Shown here one piece after another: positions 26,619 to 33,596 of a stretch of DNA of 64,000 nucleotides (positions are counted from its first letter, which is position 1; every line of letters starts with the position of its first letter). The position numbers were made by a program, and so were the translations under genes. A model generated the notes under the pieces. The model did no database searches. It was not told where the DNA came from and worked only from the letters and a program-made list of their open reading frames with translations. Source of the DNA: Pseudomonadota bacterium (GTDB lineage Bacteria; Pseudomonadota; Alphaproteobacteria; Sphingomonadales; Govanellaceae); contig QEVO01000001.1 of NCBI GenBank assembly GCA_003577275.1, forward strand, positions 248,001-312,000, read 5' to 3'.

Positions 26619-26713
26619 CGTCATTGCGAGTCGGCGAAGCCGACGAAGCAATCCATATCTGGTCAGTCGGTTGATTTCTGGATTGCTTCGTCACGTTGTT
26701 CCTCGCAATGACG
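26619..26713. repeat. Palindromic intergenic repeat, GTCATTGCGAG family, copy 2
   Basis: The arms CGTCATTGCGAG and CTCGCAATGACG plus GAAGCAATCCA and TGGATTGCTTC form a ~95-base hairpin, closely related to the copy at 13811-13897. It fills the gap between two convergent genes, where it may help end transcription from both sides. Confidence 0.8.
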
Positions 26714-26726
26714 GCAAAAACATACC

Positions 26727-27029
26727 CTACCACCGCAAAAGCGCGCGGCCGTCCGCGGTGATCATCTCCGGCGTCCACGGCGGATCGAACGTAATCCGCA
26801 CGTCGGGCGTCGGCGAACCCGGCAAATTGGCGATCGCCTCCTCGACGGCCACCAGGATTTGCGAGGCCGCCGGGCAGCCTTCGGAGGTAAGGGTCATCAC
26901 CACCCGCACGCCGCCGTTTTCCTCGGCGATGTCATAAATCAAGCCCATGTCGACGATGTTGACCCCGGCTTCTGGGTCGTACACCTGCTTTAAGGCTTCG
27001 CGCGCCAGGTCCGCCAAGTCCGTCATCAT
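26727..27029 (-). CDS. MIP18/DUF59-type iron-sulfur assembly protein (SufT/PaaD-like)
   Basis: 100 residues covering the whole DUF59 domain: VYDPEAGVNIVDMGLIYDI, then the conserved cysteine in LTSEGCPAASQI. Family members help assemble or deliver iron-sulfur clusters. The gene abuts the preceding membrane-protein gene on the same strand (stop at 27030) and ends the three-gene unit. Confidence 0.85.
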   Translation of the reverse strand: MMTDLADLAREALKQVYDPEAGVNIVDMGLIYDIAEENGGVRVVMTLTSEGCPAASQILVAVEEAIANLPGSPTPDVRITFDPPWTPEMITADGRALLRW

Positions 27030-28298
27030 CTACCCCATGATGGTTCGCCGCACCACGTCGCCGGCAAACCACAAAAAAGCCAACGCGCCCGCCATGCCAA
27101 CCACCGCGCCAAGGGTAACCAGAAGCGGCGTCTCAGCGATAATGCCGGCGGCCACGGCGACGAGGCCGAGGCCATGACAGATGCCGTGGACGCGCAGCGC
27201 CGGCTCGTTGGTCAGGGCGGAAACCGATACCGGTCGCCCGCCCGGCCCGCCGGCGTGCATGGTGGCGAGAAACGGCATGATCCGCTGCAAGATGCCCAAA
27301 AGAAACGTGAGGAGCCAGCCGACGATGATGATAAAACCGGCAAGCGTTGCGCCGCTATCGCCAACCAACCCCAGCGCCGCCAACAGCGCCAACACCAGGC
27401 TTGCCGGCAACAGCGCCCAGGCGGCGCGCACCAGAAGAAACGACAGTCCCAGACGCTGGCGCATGCGGATTTTCAGCACCCTCAGCATGGCGCGCAGATG
27501 CAGGCCCATGCCGAATAGGCCAATGAGCGACGCCGCCGCGATCAGCAAGGGCAGATCCCACAGCGCGCCGCCGGCCGCCAGCGCAATGGCGGCAGTAATC
27601 AGCCCCATCGTCACATAGCCCAAGAACGGCTTGGGCGCCGGCGCCAGCGCGAACATCGGCACCAAGACATGGCTGAACCCGAGCGCCAACAGCCCCATGA
27701 AGCCAAAGGCGGCGATCACGAAATGCGCCAACGCCGCCCCGGCGTGATTGGCAAAAAAGCCCAGGTCATAGTCGGCGATCAACGCCAGCGCCAACAGCGC
27801 CAGAATGAGCAACGCCAAAAGCGCCAGCCAGACATGGGCCACGGTCAGGTCGATTTGCGTGGCACCGCGCAGATTGCCGGCGATCAACACCGCGAAAATC
27901 GCCAGCGCCAGCGCCACCGCAACGCCGCCGATCATCATCACCGAGCCATCGCCGATGGTCATGCCATAGGTCAAAAGGGCGACGCCGGGAATGTAGAGCC
28001 ATGACATGAGTTGGCACAGGCCAACCGCGGTGATCGGCCGCTTGGTGACCACCGACAGCAACTGCAACGCCGCGCCGATCGCCGTCATCACCAGAACGCC
28101 CAAGGTGATCAGATGGATCGCCGCCAATACCGGGCCGGGGCCGCCGCGATAGCCGATCAGGCCCCCGCCGTGGAGAGCGAGCAGCGCCCAAGCCGCCGCA
28201 TGATAAAACGCGGCAGCGATGAAAAAGCGGAAGATCAGTGATGCCGGCAGCAGCCGGCCCTTGGCGCCCGCCAGAAATGTTGCTGATGACACGCTCAT
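27030..28298 (-). CDS. Polytopic membrane protein, NnrS / heme-copper subunit I-like
   Basis: 422 residues with about 12 membrane helices. Histidines recur within helices: YHAAAWALL, LAAIHLITLG, TVAHVWLALL, ALAHFVIAAF and GFSHVLVPMF. This pattern resembles the heme-binding membrane proteins of the NnrS and cytochrome-oxidase-subunit-I-like groups found near nitrogen-oxide respiration genes. No catalytic copper motif was recognised. It overlaps the upstream DUF1858/DUF2249 gene by 4 bp. Confidence 0.6.
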   Translation of the reverse strand: MSVSSATFLAGAKGRLLPASLIFRFFIAAAFYHAAAWALLALHGGGLIGYRGGPGPVLAAIHLITLGVLVMTAIGAALQLLSVVTKRPITAVGLCQLMSWLYIPGVALLTYGMTIGDGSVMMIGGVAVALALAIFAVLIAGNLRGATQIDLTVAHVWLALLALLILALLALALIADYDLGFFANHAGAALAHFVIAAFGFMGLLALGFSHVLVPMFALAPAPKPFLGYVTMGLITAAIALAAGGALWDLPLLIAAASLIGLFGMGLHLRAMLRVLKIRMRQRLGLSFLLVRAAWALLPASLVLALLAALGLVGDSGATLAGFIIIVGWLLTFLLGILQRIMPFLATMHAGGPGGRPVSVSALTNEPALRVHGICHGLGLVAVAAGIIAETPLLVTLGAVVGMAGALAFLWFAGDVVRRTIMG

Positions 28299-29134
28299 GC
28301 CGCTCCCCGCTGCAGGCGCAGGCGAACCTCGTCGGGCTCGCCCGCCACCAGTTCATGACGCCAGCCGCGTTCGGCCAGTTCAGGATAAAGAAACATCGGC
28401 TCGCGCTCGTGATGCACGATCACCGTATCGCCGGTGTCGGGCGCTTCCAGCAACTGCAGGATGGCCAGCATCGGCTGCGGCGGCTGCAGCCCGCGCACGT
28501 CGATGTGCATCGCATCCGCCGCGCGCCAGATTTTTGCGCCGCCGTCCGAAGCTGCCGCCGGCGCGCCTTTGCCGGTGCGGTGAAAGGTTATCCGCCAATG
28601 GTCGCTCGCTAGCTGTTCGGCATGATCGACAAAGCCTTTGCCGGAGAGCACCCGGCGCAACGGCGCGGGATCGAACGGCGCATCGAGAATGAGCGTCTCG
28701 CCCACCGCCAGCGGTCCTGCCTGACGCATGATGACGCCGAGCGGCTCCTCGCCCCGGGCCAAGAACGGCCGCACGTCCAAGCGGTGCGCTTTGGCCGGAT
28801 CGACGCCGGCCAGCCACACCGGCGGCGCGGCGGGCGCGCTGGCCGTCTCGGCTGCCGCTGCAGGGGCCGGCAGCGGTTCATCGTTGACGGCGGCCAGGAC
28901 CGCTGCGAGCGGCACGCCCGCCACCTTGGCGGCGTCAGCGAAATTGACCAGCCGGGCCATCACCTTGCGCAGCACCGGGTTGCGTAACTTGGAAAACGTC
29001 GGATTGAGCGCGATCAGGCGATCAACCACGGCGGGGTCGGCGGCGATCGCCTCGGCCACCACCGTATCGGGCCCGAACCGCCGCTTGCCGCCGGTGGCGG
29101 GGGGAGAGTCCGGCTTATTGTCCTTACTCGTCAT
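28295..29134 (-). CDS. DUF1858 plus tandem DUF2249 domain protein
   Basis: 279 residues from the ATG at 29134. There is a DUF1858-like N-terminal helical domain (FGPDTVVAEAIAADPAVVDR onward). Two DUF2249 (SirA/TusA-like) domains follow, beginning LDVRPFLARGEEPLGVI and IDVRGLQPPQPMLAILQLL. Both start with the LDxR-type motif of the family. Such genes cluster with NnrS, SufT and hemerythrins in denitrifiers; the biochemical role is unknown. A candidate Fnr box lies 36-49 bp upstream of this start. Confidence 0.72.
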   Translation of the reverse strand: MTSKDNKPDSPPATGGKRRFGPDTVVAEAIAADPAVVDRLIALNPTFSKLRNPVLRKVMARLVNFADAAKVAGVPLAAVLAAVNDEPLPAPAAAAETASAPAAPPVWLAGVDPAKAHRLDVRPFLARGEEPLGVIMRQAGPLAVGETLILDAPFDPAPLRRVLSGKGFVDHAEQLASDHWRITFHRTGKGAPAAASDGGAKIWRAADAMHIDVRGLQPPQPMLAILQLLEAPDTGDTVIVHHEREPMFLYPELAERGWRHELVAGEPDEVRLRLQRGAA

Positions 29135-29169
29135 GATCTCATCGTCCGACAGGAATTGGCGCACAGACC

Positions 29170-29183
29170 ATGACGTGGGTCAA
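29170..29183 (-). promoter_or_regulatory. Candidate Fnr/Crp-family box upstream of the DUF2249 operon
   Basis: Read on the minus strand the site is TTGAC, CCAC, GTCAT. It differs by one base from the box at 17130-17143, and the flanking bases (C before, GG after) also match. It lies just upstream of the DUF1858/DUF2249-membrane protein-SufT unit. The distance to the start codon is short for a -41.5 activator site, so position or sign of control is open. Confidence 0.5.
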
Positions 29184-29638
29184 GCTTTTGTCGGAAAAAC
29201 CAGCGAAACCGTCTCGGCGATGCAAACCGGCTTTGATTGATTGTCCGCCTCCACCGTCACCACCGTATTGAGCCGCAGGCCGCCGTCGGGAATTTTCGCC
29301 GCCTCTTTGAGAACATAGCGCGCACGCAGCCTGCTGCCGACCAGCACCGGGGCGGCGAACCGCACCTTCTCGTAGCCATAATTGATGGCGCGGCCAACGC
29401 CATAGTCGCGAAAATAAGGCACGGTGAAGGACGGCAACAGCGACAGGGTGAGGAGGCCATGGGCGATGGTCCCGCCATAGGGGGACTCCCGCTTGGCGCG
29501 CTCCACGTCGGTATGCAGCCATTGATGGTCGCCGGTGGCTTCGGCGAAGGTGTTGACCCGCTCCTGGGTGATGGGCAGCCAGTCGGTGACCAGAAATTCC
29601 TTGCCCACCAGATCGTTAATGGCGCTGAACGGTTTCAT
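29180..29638 (-). CDS. MaoC-type (R)-specific enoyl-CoA hydratase
   Basis: 152 residues from ATG 29638; the longer upstream frame is not protein-like. It is a single hotdog domain with the hydratase motif: ATGDHQWLHTDVERAKRESPYGGTI, then AHGLLTLSLLP, including the conserved Asp and His. It would interconvert trans-enoyl-CoA and (R)-3-hydroxyacyl-CoA. An AAGGAG lies 12 bases upstream. The gene is divergent from the Fnr-like regulator gene. Confidence 0.82.
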   Translation of the reverse strand: MKPFSAINDLVGKEFLVTDWLPITQERVNTFAEATGDHQWLHTDVERAKRESPYGGTIAHGLLTLSLLPSFTVPYFRDYGVGRAINYGYEKVRFAAPVLVGSRLRARYVLKEAAKIPDGGLRLNTVVTVEADNQSKPVCIAETVSLVFPTKA

Positions 29639-29726
29639 GTCGGGCTCATTCTCCTTTATGATCGCCCACCATAACACCCGGAGCGCAAAGGGAAAACAAG
29701 ACGCTCGGCAGAAAGCGATAAAAAGG

Positions 29727-29742
29727 CTAGCATTCGTGCTAG
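29727..29742. promoter_or_regulatory. Short inverted repeat with TTCG loop before the fnr-like gene
   Basis: The arms CTAGCA and TGCTAG are exact and enclose TTCG, 17 bases before the regulator's start codon. In RNA this makes a UUCG-capped hairpin next to the ribosome site; as DNA it could be an operator. Confidence 0.35.
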
Positions 29743-29759
29743 GTGACCAGAGGATCAAG

Positions 29760-30485
29760 ATGGCGCGGCGCAAGATATCGCACGAACCGGTCAGTTGCTT
29801 TGCCTGCCAGAATCGGCAGCGCTCGGAATGGTGCGTGCTGACCGAAAATGAGCTGTCCCGTTTTGATAAGGCGAAATCGATCCGGCATTACAAGCCCGGC
29901 GAATTCATCTATCACGAGGGCGACCTCTGCCAGGGCATCCACTGCCTGGAAGATGGCCTGGTGGCGCTGCGAAAATATAACGTCGACGGCCAGTCGACCC
30001 TGCTTGGCCTGGCCAATCCCGGCCGCACCCTGGGCTATCGCTCGCTGTTGTCGGGCAGCCCCCACGTCACCAGCGCCGAGGTGATCAAGCCGAGCCGCGT
30101 CTGTTTCATCGATCGCGCCGTCATCCGCGAGTTGATCGATCACAACCCGGCGCTGGGCTACCAGTTTCTCCGCCGCGCCTCGAAGGATCTCGGCCGCGCC
30201 GCGGTGCTTTACCACCAGGGCCAGACATTGAGCGTGCGCGACCGCTTCATTCATCTGCTGTTGGTGTTGCGCAGCAAATACGGCAGCCTCGACAAGGCCG
30301 GAGCCTTGACCATCGAACTTCCCTTGTCGCGCCAGGATCTGGCGGCGCTCATCGGCACCCGGCCGGAAACGCTGGCCCGCACCATCCGACAGTTGGAGGA
30401 CGAGGGCGCGGCCCATTTCGAGGGCCGCCGGATCCGCATCGCTGAGCCTGAGACGCTGTTTGCGGGACTGGGGCTGGAGAGTTAA
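29760..30485 (+). CDS. Fnr-like Crp-family transcriptional regulator
   Basis: 241 residues. The N-terminal cysteines C13, C16 and C25 (SCFACQ and EWC), with further cysteines at 57 and 62, suggest an iron-sulfur sensor. A cyclic-nucleotide-type beta barrel follows, then a winged helix-turn-helix whose recognition helix has the Fnr-like E-T-x-x-R pattern (RPETLARTIRQLE). That pattern predicts binding to TTGAT-N4-ATCAA-like sites, two or three of which occur in this window. ATG 29760 was chosen because earlier starts extend into the divergent MaoC gene. It probably controls the nearby anaerobic operons. Confidence 0.85.
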   Translation: MARRKISHEPVSCFACQNRQRSEWCVLTENELSRFDKAKSIRHYKPGEFIYHEGDLCQGIHCLEDGLVALRKYNVDGQSTLLGLANPGRTLGYRSLLSGSPHVTSAEVIKPSRVCFIDRAVIRELIDHNPALGYQFLRRASKDLGRAAVLYHQGQTLSVRDRFIHLLLVLRSKYGSLDKAGALTIELPLSRQDLAALIGTRPETLARTIRQLEDEGAAHFEGRRIRIAEPETLFAGLGLES

Positions 30486-30488
30486 GCC

Positions 30489-31724
30489 CTAGTCCGGCTC
30501 CTTACGGCTGCGCGGGTCGATGGCCAGGGCCTCGGGCGAGGTTTGCGGCAATGGGCGGAATTCCTGCTTTTCCGCGCGCGGCACCGCCGGCCGGGCGAAC
30601 GAGAAGCCAAGGGCGGTCAGCGCCAAGACGCCATGCACCACCGCGGTGTAGAGATAAAGCGATTTGAAGCCCGCCAGCTCCATGGCGGTGGAGGCAAGGA
30701 GCGAGCCTAAGGTCGAGCCCACCGAAAAAATGAACAACAGCCCGCCCGAGGTCTCGAGGAATTCTCCGGGCCGCGCCCGGTCATGGGCCATGGCGACGCA
30801 GATCGCCGACAGGGAAAACGAGGACGCGCCGAAGACAAAGCTCGCCGCCAGCAGCAGCGCATAGGAGCGATCGATGCTGTACGTCATGGCGATGCCGGCC
30901 CCGGCCGCCATAAAGCTTGCCGCCGCCACCACCCGGCGGCGGTCGAAGCGGTCCGACAATCGCCCCATCAGCCACTGGCAGGCGGCGCCGCCCCAGATGG
31001 TGACGCTCAAGTGAAGGCTCAATTCGCTGGCCGACAGCCCGGCGGCGCGGCCGAACACCGGGCCCAATCCCCAGAACGCCGAATTGGCCAGTCCGACCAG
31101 CACGCTGCCCAATACCGCGACCCGGCTGGTGGTCCACAGCTTGTTGACGTCGACCTTGACCTTGGCGGCGATCTTTGGTGCATCGGCGCGGGTTAAGGCC
31201 ACGGGTATGACCGCCAGCAAGGTCAGAAACGCCGCCAGCGAAAATAGCCGGGGATCGGTGGGGCCAAACAGCGTCAAGGACAATTGGCCAAGCGAAATCA
31301 TCACCAGGGTGAGGGTGGAATAGGACGACAGCACCACGCCGCGCAGCTCATTGGCGGTCTTGTCATTAAGCCAGCTTTCCACGGCAATGAACACGCCCGC
31401 CAGCATGAAGCCCTGCAAAAAGCGCAGCACCAGCCACGCCTTGGCGTCGGTGAAAAAGGAAAAAGCGATGAGCAGCGCCGCCACCGCGCAACCCAGCGCC
31501 GCGAAGGCGCGGATATGGCCGACGGCGGCGATGATGCGCGGCACCGACAAGCAGCCGATCATCAGGCCCAAGGTGTAGCCCGACCACGAAAAGCCGATGG
31601 CAACATGACTGAAGCCGGCATTGGCGGCGGCGATGGGAATGAGCGCCAGCTGTAACCCATGACCGGTAAACAGAAACGCGGCGCTTAAAAACAGCGCCGA
31701 TATGGCGATGACCGTGGAGCGCAT
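30489..31724 (-). CDS. MFS-family transporter
   Basis: 411 residues with 12 predicted membrane helices. The loop-2 region reads YTLGLMIGCLSVPRIIAAVGHIRAF, and the second half has a GRLSDRFDRRRVV motif. It resembles the YcaD-like group of MFS proteins. The substrate cannot be predicted. It converges on the Fnr-like gene with only 3 bp between stops. Confidence 0.8.
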   Translation of the reverse strand: MRSTVIAISALFLSAAFLFTGHGLQLALIPIAAANAGFSHVAIGFSWSGYTLGLMIGCLSVPRIIAAVGHIRAFAALGCAVAALLIAFSFFTDAKAWLVLRFLQGFMLAGVFIAVESWLNDKTANELRGVVLSSYSTLTLVMISLGQLSLTLFGPTDPRLFSLAAFLTLLAVIPVALTRADAPKIAAKVKVDVNKLWTTSRVAVLGSVLVGLANSAFWGLGPVFGRAAGLSASELSLHLSVTIWGGAACQWLMGRLSDRFDRRRVVAAASFMAAGAGIAMTYSIDRSYALLLAASFVFGASSFSLSAICVAMAHDRARPGEFLETSGGLLFIFSVGSTLGSLLASTAMELAGFKSLYLYTAVVHGVLALTALGFSFARPAVPRAEKQEFRPLPQTSPEALAIDPRSRKEPD

Positions 31725-31733
31725 GAAAGTTCT

Positions 31734-33062
31734 TTAAGGCGTCGCGCCGCGCAAGTAATCAAGGGCCAGATAGGACAGCGCCCGCACCCCTACCGCCAGG
31801 GCGTCGTCATTGACATAAAACAGCGGCGAATGATTGGGCGCCGCTTCGCCCAGCTTCACGCCGGGCTTGTTGACGCCGAGAAAGAAGAACACGCCCGGCG
31901 CTTCTTGCTGATAGAAGGCGAAATCCTCCGCGCCCATGACAAGCGTGGATTCGCGGACATTCGCGGCGCCGGCGGCGCGCTCTAAACTCGGACGCATACG
32001 ATCGGTCAAACCGGGATCATTATAAACTACCGGCGAATAAGGCTTGATGGCCAGTTCGACGCTGGCGCCCCAATGATCGGCGATACCCTTGATGGTCCGC
32101 TCCAGCCGCATCAACAGTTGCTCGCGCATGGCGCTGTCGAAGGTGCGGATGGTGCCCGACATTCGCACGCTGTCGGGGATGATGTTGTGACGGATGCCGC
32201 CGTCGATATGGCCGACGGTGATGACCGACGGCGCCTTGGTGATGTCAAGCTGGCGGCTGGGAATCATCTGCAGCGCGGTGATGATTTCCCCTGATATGGC
32301 GATGGGGTCAATACCGCCCCACGGCATGGAGCCATGAGTCTGCCGGCCTTTGACGGTGAGATGAAATTCATCCGCCGCCGCCATCGCGCCGCGGCTGCGC
32401 AGCCCAATGACGCCCGCTTCCGCCGGCCATACATGGAGACCGAAAACGGCAGCCGGCTTGGGGGCGGCGAATGCGCCTTCCTTGAGCATCAGCTTCGCGC
32501 CGCCTTCCTCGCCTTCTGGCGCTCCTTCCTCCGCCGGCTGAAATAGAAACAGCACGGTGCCGGGTATCTCGGCGCGCCGGCCGGCGAGCACTTCCGCCAC
32601 GCCCATCAGGATGGCGGTATGGGCGTCATGGCCGCAGGCATGCATGACCCCGGTTTCCTGGCCGTTGTAGACGGCGCGCGCGGTGGAAGCGAAGGGCAGG
32701 CCAGTCTGTTCGGTGACCGGCAGGGCGTCCATGTCGGCCCTGAGGGCCACCACCGGCCCCGGCTTGCCGCCTTTAAGCACGCCGATGACGCCGGTGTGGG
32801 CAATGCCTTCCCGCACCTCATCTAACTTGAGTTTTTTCAAGTGCTTGGCCACCAGCTTGGCGGCGCGAACTTCACGGTTGGAAAGCTCTGGGTGCTGGTG
32901 GATGTCACGCCGCCATTCAATGACCTTGGGCGCGACCGACGCTGCGGCCGCCGCGATCGCATCCGGCTGCGGTTCGGCCTGAGCCGTCGAGAGCGACAAT
33001 AGCGCCAGGATTAAGGCGGATCTGAAGGATGGCATGATCATCAAACTACTCTTGGATTTCAT
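31734..33062 (-). CDS. M20-family amidohydrolase (hippurate hydrolase-like), exported
   Basis: About 442 residues. A signal peptide ending ALLSLSTAQA precedes the mature part. Metal-binding motifs of the M20D amidohydrolases follow: HACGHDAHTAILMG, FQPAEEG, and MGAEDFAFYQQ near the C-terminus. These enzymes cleave N-acyl amino acids. The start could also be the ATG at 33035, which gives a more compact signal peptide. An exported hippuricase-like enzyme could supply benzoate to the aromatic pathway, but that is speculation. Confidence 0.82.
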   Translation of the reverse strand: MKSKSSLMIMPSFRSALILALLSLSTAQAEPQPDAIAAAAASVAPKVIEWRRDIHQHPELSNREVRAAKLVAKHLKKLKLDEVREGIAHTGVIGVLKGGKPGPVVALRADMDALPVTEQTGLPFASTARAVYNGQETGVMHACGHDAHTAILMGVAEVLAGRRAEIPGTVLFLFQPAEEGAPEGEEGGAKLMLKEGAFAAPKPAAVFGLHVWPAEAGVIGLRSRGAMAAADEFHLTVKGRQTHGSMPWGGIDPIAISGEIITALQMIPSRQLDITKAPSVITVGHIDGGIRHNIIPDSVRMSGTIRTFDSAMREQLLMRLERTIKGIADHWGASVELAIKPYSPVVYNDPGLTDRMRPSLERAAGAANVRESTLVMGAEDFAFYQQEAPGVFFFLGVNKPGVKLGEAAPNHSPLFYVNDDALAVGVRALSYLALDYLRGATP

Positions 33063-33192
33063 TTGGATTTCTTTGGCCTGGGGCATGATTACAGAACGCG
33101 GCGCGCCGCACAAGCACGTATACTGCGCCCTTGATTTTGCCTCAAGTCCGAGGGCTTAATAAACGGATGACCACTAGAGGGGAGATATCGCC

Positions 33193-33585
33193 ATGACCAA
33201 TGCAGTGCCGCCCGCGCCGTCCGACAATCAAGGCCGGGGACCGGAGATTGCGCGCAGCATCGATCTGTTGCTGGTCACCTACATCGCCTACCTCATCGGT
33301 CTGATCAGCGGCGGCGTCGGCAGCCTGGTGGGTGTCGTCATCGCCTATCTGAAGCGGGATGACGAGGTCGGCACCTGGCGAGAGAGCCATTACATATGGC
33401 TGATCCGCACCTTCTGGATCGGCCTCCTCTACGCCGCCATCGGTTTTTTGACCCTGATCATCCTCATCGGCAAGATCATCCTCTTTGCCACCGTGGTGTG
33501 GTTCATCGTGCGGCTGGTCAAAGGCTGGGTGGCCTATGGCAAGGAAATGCCCATCGACAATGCCGAGAGCTGGTTCGTGGGTTGA
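33193..33585 (+). CDS. DUF4870-type small membrane protein
   Basis: 130 residues with three to four membrane helices (about 25-50, 70-92 and 95-112) and a short charged loop YLKRDDEVGTWRESHY. This layout is that of the DUF4870/Tic20-like family. AGGGGAG lies upstream of the ATG. Function unknown. It converges on the Cache/channel gene. Confidence 0.7.
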   Translation: MTNAVPPAPSDNQGRGPEIARSIDLLLVTYIAYLIGLISGGVGSLVGVVIAYLKRDDEVGTWRESHYIWLIRTFWIGLLYAAIGFLTLIILIGKIILFATVVWFIVRLVKGWVAYGKEMPIDNAESWFVG

Positions 33586-33596
33586 GGTAGCCCTAT

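Noticed and set aside
33114..33192. TTGAT...CTCAA near 33130 as an Fnr box
   Set aside because: The spacer is five bases and the right half does not match ATCAA.
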